From NCBI RefSeq assembly GCF_000412995.1, contig NZ_KE332512.1, positions 2,203,959 through 2,267,958 of the forward strand: a stretch of DNA of 64,000 nt. The letters run 5' to 3'. Source of the DNA: Treponema vincentii F0403 (GTDB lineage: Bacteria > Spirochaetota > Spirochaetia > Treponematales > Treponemataceae). The position numbers were made by a program, and so were the translations under genes. The notes below the pieces were generated by a model. The model made no database searches. It saw only the letters and a list, made by a program, of their open reading frames with translations, and was not told the DNA's origin. Shown here in pieces: positions 16,539 through 24,448 of the stretch (position 1 is the stretch's first letter; each line of letters begins with the position of its first letter).

Positions 16539-17602
16539 AATTGATGGGACGTCTTTCATTTGAAAAAAGATTTGAATTGATACGGTTTGCCGCTGCAATC
16601 GGTATTGCGGTGCTCTTATCGTTTTTCATTATCTTATGTGTCAGTAAGGAACCGCTGCTTGCGTTTTCAAAGCTCTTTTTAGGGCCGCTTGAATCAGCCC
16701 GCCGTTTCGGTAACGTACTTGAACTATGTATTCCGCTAAGCTTTGCCGGTCTTGCGGTTGCCGTTATGTTCAGTGCCGATATGTTTAATATGGGCGCTGA
16801 AGGGGCCTTTTATGTAAGCGGCGCTGTTGCCGTATTTACCGCCTTACTGGTACCGCTGCCTCCCGTTATTGCACCGCTTGTATCCATCGTTATCGGCGGG
16901 CTGTGCGGCGCTTTCGTGTGTTGGGTTCCTGCTTTGTTAAAGCAGCGGTGGAATGCAAATGAATTGGTTTCGTCGTTAATGCTCAATTACGTGTTCTTTT
17001 ACATAACAAAATATTTTGCCAATACGACCTTTAAAGATCCGTCGGCAGGTTTTATGGCCACCTATCTGATTCCCGCCAATGCGAAATTATCCCGCCTTAT
17101 TCCGGGTATGCGGCTGCATTCCGGGCTTTTTATATTGTGCTCCGTAGTTGTGCTGACCGTGCTGTTTATCCGCCGGACGGCATGGGGATACCGGCTGGTA
17201 CAAACCGGAAGAAATATCCGCTTTGCCCGCTATGCCGGCTTAAACACTACGGCAATCATCGCTTATTCGCAGCTTATCGGCGGATTTATCGCAGGGGTCG
17301 GCGGTTCGGTGGAAGTACTGGGAATGTACGACCGTTTCCAATGGCAAAGCTTGCCGGGGTATGGTTTTGACGGCATCGTCGTCGCTATTCTTGCAAAAAA
17401 CAAACCGCATTACATTCCCCTTGCAGCTTTCTTTTTAGCGTATTTAAAAATCGGCGCCGATAAGATGGCTACCTCTACCGACGTTACCGCAGAAATGGTT
17501 TCTATTATTCAGGGTGTTATTATCATGCTTGCCGCGGCACAGGCGTTCTTGAGTAAATGGCGGCAAAAAGCACTTGTAAAGGAGAGCGGCTTATATGAAT
17601 AA
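16526..17602 (+). CDS. ABC transporter permease, nucleoside type (BPD_transp_2)
   Basis: A 358-residue inner-membrane permease with about eight to ten hydrophobic helices and the conserved cytoplasmic loop NMGAEGAFYVSGAVAVF near residues 88-104. Homologous to NupP/YufP and RbsC-type proteins. Cytoplasmic coupling region RLVQTGRNIRFARYAGLNTTAIIAYSQLIGG lies near residue 230. The gene overlaps the ATPase stop by 13 nt and the next permease by 8 nt, so the three are one transcript. Together with the truncated neighbour it should form a heterodimeric pore; the partner is damaged here. Confidence 0.92.
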   Translation: MFKMKLMGRLSFEKRFELIRFAAAIGIAVLLSFFIILCVSKEPLLAFSKLFLGPLESARRFGNVLELCIPLSFAGLAVAVMFSADMFNMGAEGAFYVSGAVAVFTALLVPLPPVIAPLVSIVIGGLCGAFVCWVPALLKQRWNANELVSSLMLNYVFFYITKYFANTTFKDPSAGFMATYLIPANAKLSRLIPGMRLHSGLFILCSVVVLTVLFIRRTAWGYRLVQTGRNIRFARYAGLNTTAIIAYSQLIGGFIAGVGGSVEVLGMYDRFQWQSLPGYGFDGIVVAILAKNKPHYIPLAAFFLAYLKIGADKMATSTDVTAEMVSIIQGVIIMLAAAQAFLSKWRQKALVKESGLYE

Positions 17603-18161
17603 CTTTTTAAGTTATATTTTAACTGCGGAGTTTGCCTATTCAGTTTTGCGTGTTACAACTCCGTTATTGTTCGCCGCCCAAGCCTCGGTTGTTGCGGAAA
17701 ATTCAGGCGCATCGAATATCGCATTGGAAGGTATTATGCTTTTTGCCGCAGCATTCGGCGCATTAGGTACCGGTTTAACGGGCAGTTTGTTTGCAGGATT
17801 CTTAATTGCGTTGGGCGGCGGTTTATTGATTGCCGTGCTGCTGGTTTACTTTGCCCTGTATCTTAAAACCGACATCATTTTGTCCGGTATTGCGTTAAAT
17901 ACGCTTGCTGCAGGCGGAACGGTGTTTATCATATATGTGTTAATCCACGACAAAGGCAGTACCTCATCCTTGGTTTCTTTGGTATTTCCTAAACTGGTTA
18001 TTCCCGGTGTTGCCGCAATCCCCGTTTTAGGTACTATCCTGTCGGGGCAAAACGTATTAACGTACCTCGCTTTTTTCACGGTGTTTGCGGTTTGGTTTTT
18101 GCTGTATAAAACTGGAATAGTCAATATTAGTGCAGTGCCTAAATACCCCAAATGTATTTAA
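17595..18161 (+). pseudogene. second nucleoside-type ABC permease, interrupted by IS
   Basis: Second membrane subunit of the BMP-type importer (NupQ-like). The first 170 residues match the family well: ENSGASNIALEGIMLFAAAFGALGTG, LKTDIILSGIALNTLAAGGTVFIIYVL and WFLLYKTG. The normal continuation (R-F/G-L-R-L-R-A-V/C-GE-P and five more helices) is missing. From about 18130 the frame reads into the insertion element and stops at 18161 (KYPKCI). Authentic coding ends at or just before 18129. The transporter encoded by this operon is therefore unlikely to work unless another copy complements it. Confidence 0.88.
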
Positions 18162-18991
18162 GCAGCACTTTTTTTAGCTGCTGTTTTCCTGTATACCAGT
18201 GGAGGTAAGCCATCGGGATTTACTGTCGTGATACGTTTCGTGTTGTAATAAGCAAACGTGTATCTCCAGACGATTGTCTTGACCTCCTCCACGGTCAGTT
18301 TTGTTGTATCAAGCTGATAGATCTTTTCCTTTTTCAGCGTTGCAAACCAGCTTTCCATCCGGGCATTATCCCAGCATTTCCCAACTCCACTCATACTCTG
18401 CACCGCATGCAGCTGTCCGAGCGTCTTTTTGTACTCATCGCTTGTATACTGGCTTCCGCAATCGCTGTGAATTATCGCTCCACTTGGTATATCAAAATTC
18501 TTGTATGCCTCCGTTATCGTTTTTATACATAGTTCCTTTTTCATGTTTGTGTCCATTGCAAGAGAAATGATCTCCCCATTATAGCAGTCAAAAAGAGGTG
18601 ATACGTACAGCTTTCCATCTTTGCATGGTATCTGAGTTATATCCGTCAGCAATTTTCTCAAAGGCTCTTGTGCACTAAAGTCTTGTTTGATGATATTCTG
18701 CGGTCTCATCGCCTTTTTGTCGGCTTTTGTAAGACCGTCAGGGCTTTTTCTGTCTTCATGCAGCAGATTTCCTCGTGCCATCGCGCGTCTTACCGTCGAC
18801 AATGAACGCTTAATGCCCCGTTGTTCAAGTGCTATCTGCATACGCCTCACCCCATAGTTCTTGTTTTCTTCATCCTCATCGAGAATTTTATGCATTTGAG
18901 CGAGCAGTTTCTGCCATGCTTTCACTTTTTTCCTGTTTCTCTTCCATTTATAAAAACCGCTTTCGCTGACCGGAAGAACAGCGCACAGCAT
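18158..18991 (-). CDS. IS3-family transposase OrfB (DDE integrase core)
   Basis: The catalytic half of an IS3-type transposase. HTH_21-like region YGVRRMQIALEQRGIKRSLSTVRRAM (about 45-70), then the rve integrase core with DITQIPCKDGKLYVSPLFDC (first Asp), IIHSDCGSQYTSDEYKKTLG (second Asp) and CWDNARMESWFATLKKE (catalytic Glu), all intact. As an independent frame it begins with MLCAVLPVSESGFYKW, but the frame stays open upstream (RSRPEEIEKDGLFAYIHH) to the end of OrfA, so the true product is probably an OrfAB fusion made by -1 frameshifting. Length is full. Confidence 0.93.
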   Translation of the reverse strand: MLCAVLPVSESGFYKWKRNRKKVKAWQKLLAQMHKILDEDEENKNYGVRRMQIALEQRGIKRSLSTVRRAMARGNLLHEDRKSPDGLTKADKKAMRPQNIIKQDFSAQEPLRKLLTDITQIPCKDGKLYVSPLFDCYNGEIISLAMDTNMKKELCIKTITEAYKNFDIPSGAIIHSDCGSQYTSDEYKKTLGQLHAVQSMSGVGKCWDNARMESWFATLKKEKIYQLDTTKLTVEEVKTIVWRYTFAYYNTKRITTVNPDGLPPLVYRKTAAKKSAA

Positions 18992-19053
18992 CCGTGCTGA
19001 AAATTGCTTGTCAGCAGTACGGTGGTGGATGTAAGCAAAAAGACCATCCTTTT

Positions 19054-19353
19054 CTATTTCTTCCGGTCTTGAACGAAAAAACCGAGTGCATCCTTGAGTA
19101 TCTCATTCGCACTTTTAAGCTCGGCTATTTCTTTCTTGAGGCGGCTGTTCTCTCTTTGAATATCAGCATCTGTACTTTTTCCTTCTTTGTTTTTCTTTAC
19201 CCGCTGCTTTCTCCAGCCTGCTAATGTTCCGTAGTTCACATTAAGCTGTTCACACGCCTTCTTCACTCCGATCTCGTCCGACAGCTTCAATGCCTCGATT
19301 TTAAAGTTCTCATCGTACCGTTTCATTGCCCTTCCTCCTCTCTTTTTCGGCAA
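19054..19353 (-). CDS. IS3-family OrfA (HTH protein)
   Basis: A 99-residue DNA-binding protein: HTH_Tnp_1 region RYDENFKIEALKLSDEIGVKKACEQLNVNYGTLAGWRKQ, then a leucine-zipper-like coiled coil with LKKEIAELKSANEILKDALGFF. Near its end the mRNA reads GGTTTTTTC (19074-19083 on the map), a T6 slippery tract where ribosomes may shift by -1 into the OrfB frame, as is established for IS3 elements. ATG is preceded by gaggaagggca, a good site. Right terminal repeat follows immediately upstream. Confidence 0.93.
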   Translation of the reverse strand: MPKKRGGRAMKRYDENFKIEALKLSDEIGVKKACEQLNVNYGTLAGWRKQRVKKNKEGKSTDADIQRENSRLKKEIAELKSANEILKDALGFFVQDRKK

Positions 19354-20786
19354 TTTTGGCGCTGCACTTTTATTGTATCACTCCAGTAGCAAATCCTGAC
19401 GGAATAGACTATGTGGTCATTTCAAAACCAAAGGCTTTTTTAATTCAGCTTTTGAATATCGCCGGTTTAGGTCCAATCTTCGGTGCAATCTCCGGCGCTT
19501 TATGGGGGCCGAGTGTCTACCTTTGGATTGTCGGCGGTACGCTGCTTGCCGGAGGTGTACACGACTATCTTTCCGGTATGCTGTCGTTACGCAATGACGG
19601 TGCAAGTATTACCGAAATTACCGGTAAATACTTAGGTCATACGATGCAGAACATCATGCGTGTATTCGGCTTAGTACTGCTTGTTATGGTAGGGGTTGTA
19701 TTTATGGTAGGTCCTGCAGGGCTCCTTGCACTGCTCACTCCCGAATGGCTCAATGTTAAAGTATGGACGATTATCATCCTTATATACTATTTCCTTGCAA
19801 CCCTTCTTCCGATCGATAAGATTATCGCACGCTTTTATCCGATTTTCGGTATTCTCCTTATTTTAATGGCTGTCGGCGTTTCGGTTGCTACAATAATGAA
19901 CAACGGAACCCGCCCGATGATGGAACTCACACTCGAAAATCTCTATCCGAGCGCCAATCAACGCCCCATTTGGCCGCTGATGTTTATTACGGTAGCATGT
20001 GGCGCAATCTCCGGTTTCCACGCAACGCAATCTCCTATCGTTTCGCGTACGCTGAAAAATGAAAAGGAAGGACGCTGGGTTTTCTATGGCGCCATGGTTG
20101 CCGAAGGTATTATCGCAATGGTATGGGCATCGGCAGCAATCGCGTTCTTTTGGAATAAAGACGGATCCGGTACCGGCCTTAAAGCTCTCCTCGATATCGG
20201 CGGAGGAAATTCAAAATCCGTATACGCAATCTGTACCGGTCTGCTCGGAACAGTCGGCGGGGCAATCGCAATGGTCGGTGTTATCGCTTGCCCGATTACA
20301 TCAGGCGACACTGCTTTCCGCAGCGCCCGTATGATCATCTTTGATTGGTTTAAACTTGATGAAAAAAAGCTGAAAACACGGCTTTCAATTGCAATTCCGC
20401 TGCTGCTTATCGGATACTGTATTTCGCTTATCAACTACAATGTTGTATGGCGCTATTTTTCGTGGTCAAATCAAACGCTTGCAATGATTGTTTTATGGAC
20501 GGGCGGCGCTTACCTTGCGACAAACTATCCTAATAGAAACCGGTGCTGGATTGCGGTTATTCCTGCGACGTTTATGTCAGCTGTTTCCGTTACGTACCTT
20601 ATGTATGCACCGGAATGCTTTAATCTTGTCCGGCTCGGTATGCAGGGAATTACCATTTCATATACTGTAGGTATTGTCTTTGCTGCGGTGTTCTTTATCA
20701 TCTTTATGACAAGAATTTACATGCGGCCTCAACAGAGTTTTGAAAGTCAACAGAAGATTATTATCGGGCGTGTTCATAGTAAATAA
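19326..20786 (+). CDS. cstA: CstA-family transporter lacking its native N-terminus
   Basis: Carbon-starvation protein A family, inner-membrane transporters for peptides or pyruvate. From TPVANPDGIDYVV (starting near 19380) onward the protein is convincing: LNIAGLGPIFGAISGALWGP, GVHDYLSGMLSLRNDGASITE, CGAISGFHATQSPIVSRTLKNE, GVIACPITSGDTAFRSAR. About 12 membrane helices remain. The usual first 35-40 residues, containing the first helix and a GKFVEKxFGPD-like turn, are gone, replaced by IS-end sequence read from TTG at 19326. Expression would depend on the IS or on cryptic signals. Functional status doubtful. Confidence 0.87.
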   Translation: MPFLLSFSAILALHFYCITPVANPDGIDYVVISKPKAFLIQLLNIAGLGPIFGAISGALWGPSVYLWIVGGTLLAGGVHDYLSGMLSLRNDGASITEITGKYLGHTMQNIMRVFGLVLLVMVGVVFMVGPAGLLALLTPEWLNVKVWTIIILIYYFLATLLPIDKIIARFYPIFGILLILMAVGVSVATIMNNGTRPMMELTLENLYPSANQRPIWPLMFITVACGAISGFHATQSPIVSRTLKNEKEGRWVFYGAMVAEGIIAMVWASAAIAFFWNKDGSGTGLKALLDIGGGNSKSVYAICTGLLGTVGGAIAMVGVIACPITSGDTAFRSARMIIFDWFKLDEKKLKTRLSIAIPLLLIGYCISLINYNVVWRYFSWSNQTLAMIVLWTGGAYLATNYPNRNRCWIAVIPATFMSAVSVTYLMYAPECFNLVRLGMQGITISYTVGIVFAAVFFIIFMTRIYMRPQQSFESQQKIIIGRVHSK

Positions 20787-20838
20787 TAACAGAACGTTAG
20801 ATTAAGTAACGTTTTAAAAGATGCCCAATAATCTTTAT

Positions 20839-20884
20839 GGGAGAAGCTGCCGATTATATTCCGGCAAGCTTCTCCGTTTTTCTA
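20839..20884 (+). terminator. rho-independent terminator after cstA
   Basis: Stem GGAGAAGCTGCCG / CGGCAAGCTTCTCC with one bulge, then gttttt. About 50 nt after the stop codon. Confidence 0.8.
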
Positions 20885-20961
20885 CAGGTATTGACTGTTC
20901 CGGTACCTCTAAAAACTTCGATTTTATTTATTCGCGATGTTTTCCCGGCCGTATACGTTTC

Positions 20962-22065
20962 TTATTTCCAATCCGTTCTGATTTGCCGTGCGGCATTGAA
21001 CCGCTCAATGGCAAGGTCGAATAAATGCATAATCAATTCCCGGTACGGCATACCCGATGCTTCGCACATCTTGGGAAACATCGAAATAGCGGTAAAGCCC
21101 GGGATGGTATTTACTTCGTTCAGATAAATCGTCTTTGTTTTTTTGTCTATAAAGAAATCAACACGCGCCAAACCGGTTAAATCGAGTGCACGGTATGCCT
21201 TGCCTGCAATACTGCGGATTTCCCGGCGTTGTTCGTCGTCTATATCGGCAGGAATTTTCAGCTGTGCGCCGTCAGGGTCGATGTACTTGGCATCGTAATC
21301 GTAAAATTCATGGGAGGGAATAATTTCTCCCGGAGTATAGACTACACACTCATCGTTACCGGTTACGGAACACTCAATTTCCCGCGCAGCGATACAAGCT
21401 TCGATCAGTACCTTGCTATCCCAGAGGAAAGCCTCCTCCATCTTTTGCAATAATTCGGTACGGTTGGAAGCCTTGCCTGCGCCGACGGAACTGCCGACTC
21501 TGCAGGGCTTTACAAAGAGTGGATATTCCAATTCTTTTTCCGCATGAAGAATAAAGCCTTCGCGTTCTTTAGGATTATCCCATTGAAACTTTCTTACACA
21601 GAGGAACGGAACAATAGGCAAATGTTCGTGCTGCCAGATTATTTTGCTTTTTTCTTTGTCCATTGCGGCGCTGCTTGCAAGCACACCGCCGCCGACGTAG
21701 GGGAGATCGGCCATTTCAAATAAACCTTGGATGGTACCGTCCTCTCCGAAGCTGCCGTGCAGTACCGGAAAAACGACATCCGCGGCAATCGGCGTACCGT
21801 TTACCGATAAACCGGCGGCGGTGCCTCCGCCGGGAATAACGGCTACCCGCGCGGCCTTATCGCATTTTATCGTTAAAACAGCGGACGTATCCTTACGGAT
21901 ATGTTCTAACAGCGACGAGGGCTGCAAATACCATTCGCCGTTTTTCGTAATGCCGATTAAATGCACGCTATGTTCACTGCCGATAGCGCGGACAACAAAA
22001 GAAGCGGAAACAAGCGACACCTCATGTTCGCCCGACCTTCCGCCGTAGATGATTGCTATATTCAT
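20962..22065 (-). CDS. ddl: D-alanine--D-alanine ligase
   Basis: ATP-grasp ligase making the D-Ala-D-Ala dipeptide for peptidoglycan. Signatures: GGRSGEHEVSLVSA near residues 8-21, VFPVLHGSFGEDGTIQGL, YVGGGVLASSAAMDKEKSK, FVKPCRVGSSVGAGKA, ARVDFFIDKKTKTIYLNEVNTIPGFTAISMFPKM. Length 367 is normal. The motif EHEVSLVSA has the expected Ser; the region that discriminates D-Ala from D-Lac specificity cannot be judged reliably by eye. The gene is followed in map direction by a TPR gene 25 bp away (both minus), so ddl may be the last gene of a TPR-ddl transcript. Confidence 0.96.
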   Translation of the reverse strand: MNIAIIYGGRSGEHEVSLVSASFVVRAIGSEHSVHLIGITKNGEWYLQPSSLLEHIRKDTSAVLTIKCDKAARVAVIPGGGTAAGLSVNGTPIAADVVFPVLHGSFGEDGTIQGLFEMADLPYVGGGVLASSAAMDKEKSKIIWQHEHLPIVPFLCVRKFQWDNPKEREGFILHAEKELEYPLFVKPCRVGSSVGAGKASNRTELLQKMEEAFLWDSKVLIEACIAAREIECSVTGNDECVVYTPGEIIPSHEFYDYDAKYIDPDGAQLKIPADIDDEQRREIRSIAGKAYRALDLTGLARVDFFIDKKTKTIYLNEVNTIPGFTAISMFPKMCEASGMPYRELIMHLFDLAIERFNAARQIRTDWK

Positions 22066-22090
22066 AGTATACTCCGCATTGTAAGTTTTT

Positions 22091-23230
22091 TTATTTATTT
22101 TCCAATTTTTTTAAAATTTCAACGGCAAGCGCATCTTCAGGATAAATATCGAGAACCGTTCTAAAAAAAGCTTTTGCTTCTTCCGTTTTTTCTTCTTTTA
22201 GCGCGATAGTGCCTAAATTTGAAATAATCTTGATATTATCCGGTTCCTGCTCAAGCGCACTCATCAGCCAACGGCGGCTTTCGTCGAATTGTTCAAGCTC
22301 CATTAAGCAGATGGCAAGCTCATTGCAAATATCGCAATAGGCAACCGCCAGCTCCTTCGGGGTCTTTTTTCCAAGCTCAAGACAATGAAGAAATGCCTCC
22401 GACGCATCCTTCCACCGTTCCTGACGGCGCAGTGCCCAGCCAAGCAAAAACCACGCATTCCATACCTTAGGGTGATGCTCTAAAAACTCCCGTATTTTTT
22501 CAAGCGCTTTTTCTTCTTCGCCCATTTGGATAAAATCGAAAGCGCTTTTAAAAAGTTCATCGTCAAGCGCCTGTGTTTCTATCCATTTAATAAGCTCCGA
22601 AGCCTTTTGCTTACGATGCAGCGTTAATTCATCTTGCGCCGTTTCAGTGGCTATGTACGTTTCAAATACGCTCTTTGCCTTAGGGAAGTTTTTTTGGCGG
22701 ATAAAGAAAAAGCCTGCATTAAAAAAGGCTTCGGGCAGCGGCGGTTCGGCAGCCAGCACCTCTTTATAGGTCTGGAACGCTTTATCGGTATAGTAGTCGG
22801 CATAATCTTCCGCACCGGCTTGTTCATAAAAACGGGAACGTTCATCCATCAGCAAGGCAATATTCAATTTTGTCTGTATGTGTTCGGGAAATAACCTTTC
22901 AAGCGCAAACAACAATTGCTCCGCCAAATCGAAATCAGCGTTTTTTATTTTTAAAATGGCAGCGTTAGTCATTTCTTCGAGGATATTCGGCCGTAACTGC
23001 TTAAAAATATCGCGATAATAAGCAATGTGCTGATTATCCCTGTCATAAGCGAATACATTCAGCATACCGGCTAAAATCATTTCTTCGGAAATACTTTCTG
23101 CGCTGAAATTATTTTCGTCCGTTAATAGGAGCGGAAGCGGTATCGATGAATCAAATCCGGGAATTTTCGCCGCCAGTGCATATTCATCAGGCACTTTGAT
23201 ATAAAGGAGCTGCTTATCGGAGTTTTCCAT
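22091..23230 (-). CDS. tetratricopeptide-repeat protein
   Basis: A 379-residue soluble protein, mostly helical. At least five TPR-like units are visible: AFFNAGFFFIRQKNFPKAKSVF, residues about 220-260 (GEEEKALEKIREFLEHHP), WNAWFLLGWALRRQERWKDASEAF, NELAICLMELEQFDESRRWLMSAL and IISNLGTIALKEEKTEEAKAFF. No signal peptide, so a cytoplasmic scaffold is likely. The N-terminal 100 residues are not TPR and not recognised. It lies between PilZ and ddl genes on the same strand with a 48-bp gap on one side. Partner unknown. Confidence 0.88.
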   Translation of the reverse strand: MENSDKQLLYIKVPDEYALAAKIPGFDSSIPLPLLLTDENNFSAESISEEMILAGMLNVFAYDRDNQHIAYYRDIFKQLRPNILEEMTNAAILKIKNADFDLAEQLLFALERLFPEHIQTKLNIALLMDERSRFYEQAGAEDYADYYTDKAFQTYKEVLAAEPPLPEAFFNAGFFFIRQKNFPKAKSVFETYIATETAQDELTLHRKQKASELIKWIETQALDDELFKSAFDFIQMGEEEKALEKIREFLEHHPKVWNAWFLLGWALRRQERWKDASEAFLHCLELGKKTPKELAVAYCDICNELAICLMELEQFDESRRWLMSALEQEPDNIKIISNLGTIALKEEKTEEAKAFFRTVLDIYPEDALAVEILKKLENK

Positions 23231-23278
23231 ATTGTGTGTATCCTATTGCTTTATAAAGGCGAGTAGTGGAAAATCGCA

Positions 23279-24097
23279 TTAGGGGTAGATTTTACGCTGC
23301 TGATTAAAATATTGAGTTAACCGTATTTTATACGCAAGCGGCACGGTCGACGCGTTATATGCCATCGCGACTGCAATGAGATCTTTTCGTGACTCAACCA
23401 GCTCCGCTCTGATGATTTTACCGCGTAACCCGACAATGACGGTGGGATCATCAAAGTCGAATTTTAATACGCAATCCTTATTAAGCAAGAACGGAGCAAT
23501 CCCAGCCATAATAAACTTTGCGCCTGAAAAAGAAATATCCCTTACGATACAGCGCCGAGGGATATTTTCTATGTACACGATTGTCTCTTTTTTAGCAAGC
23601 GACAGTTTCCTCATTGCTTCCGCATTTAATTCAATGCGCTCATCTCCTCTTTTGGTAGTATTTGCTTTTGCATCGACGATGAGCCCTAACTTTTCAATGA
23701 GGTCGTCAGGGGCACGCTGTGTGTATTCAATATTGAGTAAGAGTAAATCGGGAGTTACGGTATACGGGGTACAGCTTACTACCTTTCCGGAAACAAAAAA
23801 CGAAAGATCGCTTTTTCCATTCGTTTGCGAAAACGAAAACCACAGAGAAATTGCCGTGGAACCTTCGCATATCTTTTCGTATATCCCGCAATGCTGCGGA
23901 ACAATTACCTTTGCCCCTATCATCGAAGAAGAGTTGATGACGCACGGCCACGGCCCTCCTTCGGAACCGACGCAGCGTATCGACGACTGCTGCGCATTTA
24001 GACTCATCGCTTGGATAACTTCTTTTGTAAAAGTTATTTCCGCTTTCTGGAAAAAATCATAATACTTATTAACCTGTTGACTCGTCAGGAAACCCAT
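23279..24097 (-). CDS. PilZ-domain c-di-GMP-binding protein
   Basis: A 272-residue protein with a C-terminal PilZ domain (about 140-260). Recognisable elements: an Arg-containing GDERIELN stretch at the domain start, CIVRDISFSGAKFIM (matching the D/N-x-S-x-x-G motif), KFDFDDPTVIVGLRGKI. The usual RxxxR that grips c-di-GMP appears only loosely (KRGDERIE), so binding may be altered. The N-terminal part resembles the PilZN-type flanking domain known in spirochetes, giving a two-barrel protein. Probably a motility or adhesion effector; this is inference. Good ribosome site absent. Confidence 0.85.
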   Translation of the reverse strand: MGFLTSQQVNKYYDFFQKAEITFTKEVIQAMSLNAQQSSIRCVGSEGGPWPCVINSSSMIGAKVIVPQHCGIYEKICEGSTAISLWFSFSQTNGKSDLSFFVSGKVVSCTPYTVTPDLLLLNIEYTQRAPDDLIEKLGLIVDAKANTTKRGDERIELNAEAMRKLSLAKKETIVYIENIPRRCIVRDISFSGAKFIMAGIAPFLLNKDCVLKFDFDDPTVIVGLRGKIIRAELVESRKDLIAVAMAYNASTVPLAYKIRLTQYFNQQRKIYP

Positions 24098-24448
24098 GTG
24101 AATAATAATAAATTTATTTTATTAAAAGGTCAAGCGAAAATCGACAGAGTAAATGCATCAGGAGCGCTCGGGTAAACGCATCAGACAGTTTGGTGTATAC
24201 CCCGCAGGATAATAGGGCTGTATCAGCAGAGTAACGTCAAGGAATTGACATCCCTGTCAATTCCTTGACTGCCAGTTTTGCAAGCAAAACTGGCTTCTGA
24301 GCAGTGCCACTGCCATCCATGGCAGTCCTGACTGCGGCTGCAAATGCTGCTCCAGCCCCATTATTCTGCGCTATGAGGGACACTGTCTGATGCGTTTACC
24401 CGGCTGGTTGGAAGAAAAAAATCCCCCTACGCTTGCAAAACGATAGCT
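24098..24448. repeat. 234-bp foldback element (24169-24402) in serS-PilZ gap
   Basis: A perfect 21-bp inverted repeat (24169-24189 and 24382-24402) encloses three internal perfect or near-perfect palindromes: 24236-24269 (15-bp stem, loop tccc), 24271-24294 (11-bp stem, loop aa), 24309-24326 (8-bp stem, loop cc). No coding frame is seen. The whole looks like a miniature foldback element or a structured RNA; it may also terminate serS transcription. Confidence 0.75.

Larger units (their letters stand above)
18130..19367 (-). mobile_element. IS3-family insertion sequence (about 1.24 kb)
   Basis: Terminal inverted repeats GTGCAGTGCC.AAAT (left) and GTGCAGCGCC.AAAT (right, on the other strand) frame a complete orfA/orfB pair reading on the minus strand. 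No matching short target duplication is visible: flanks are atatta on the left and tttatt on the right. The left flank is an ABC permease and the right flank a CstA gene, both broken, so the element sits at a rearrangement junction rather than a simple insertion. Confidence 0.85.
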
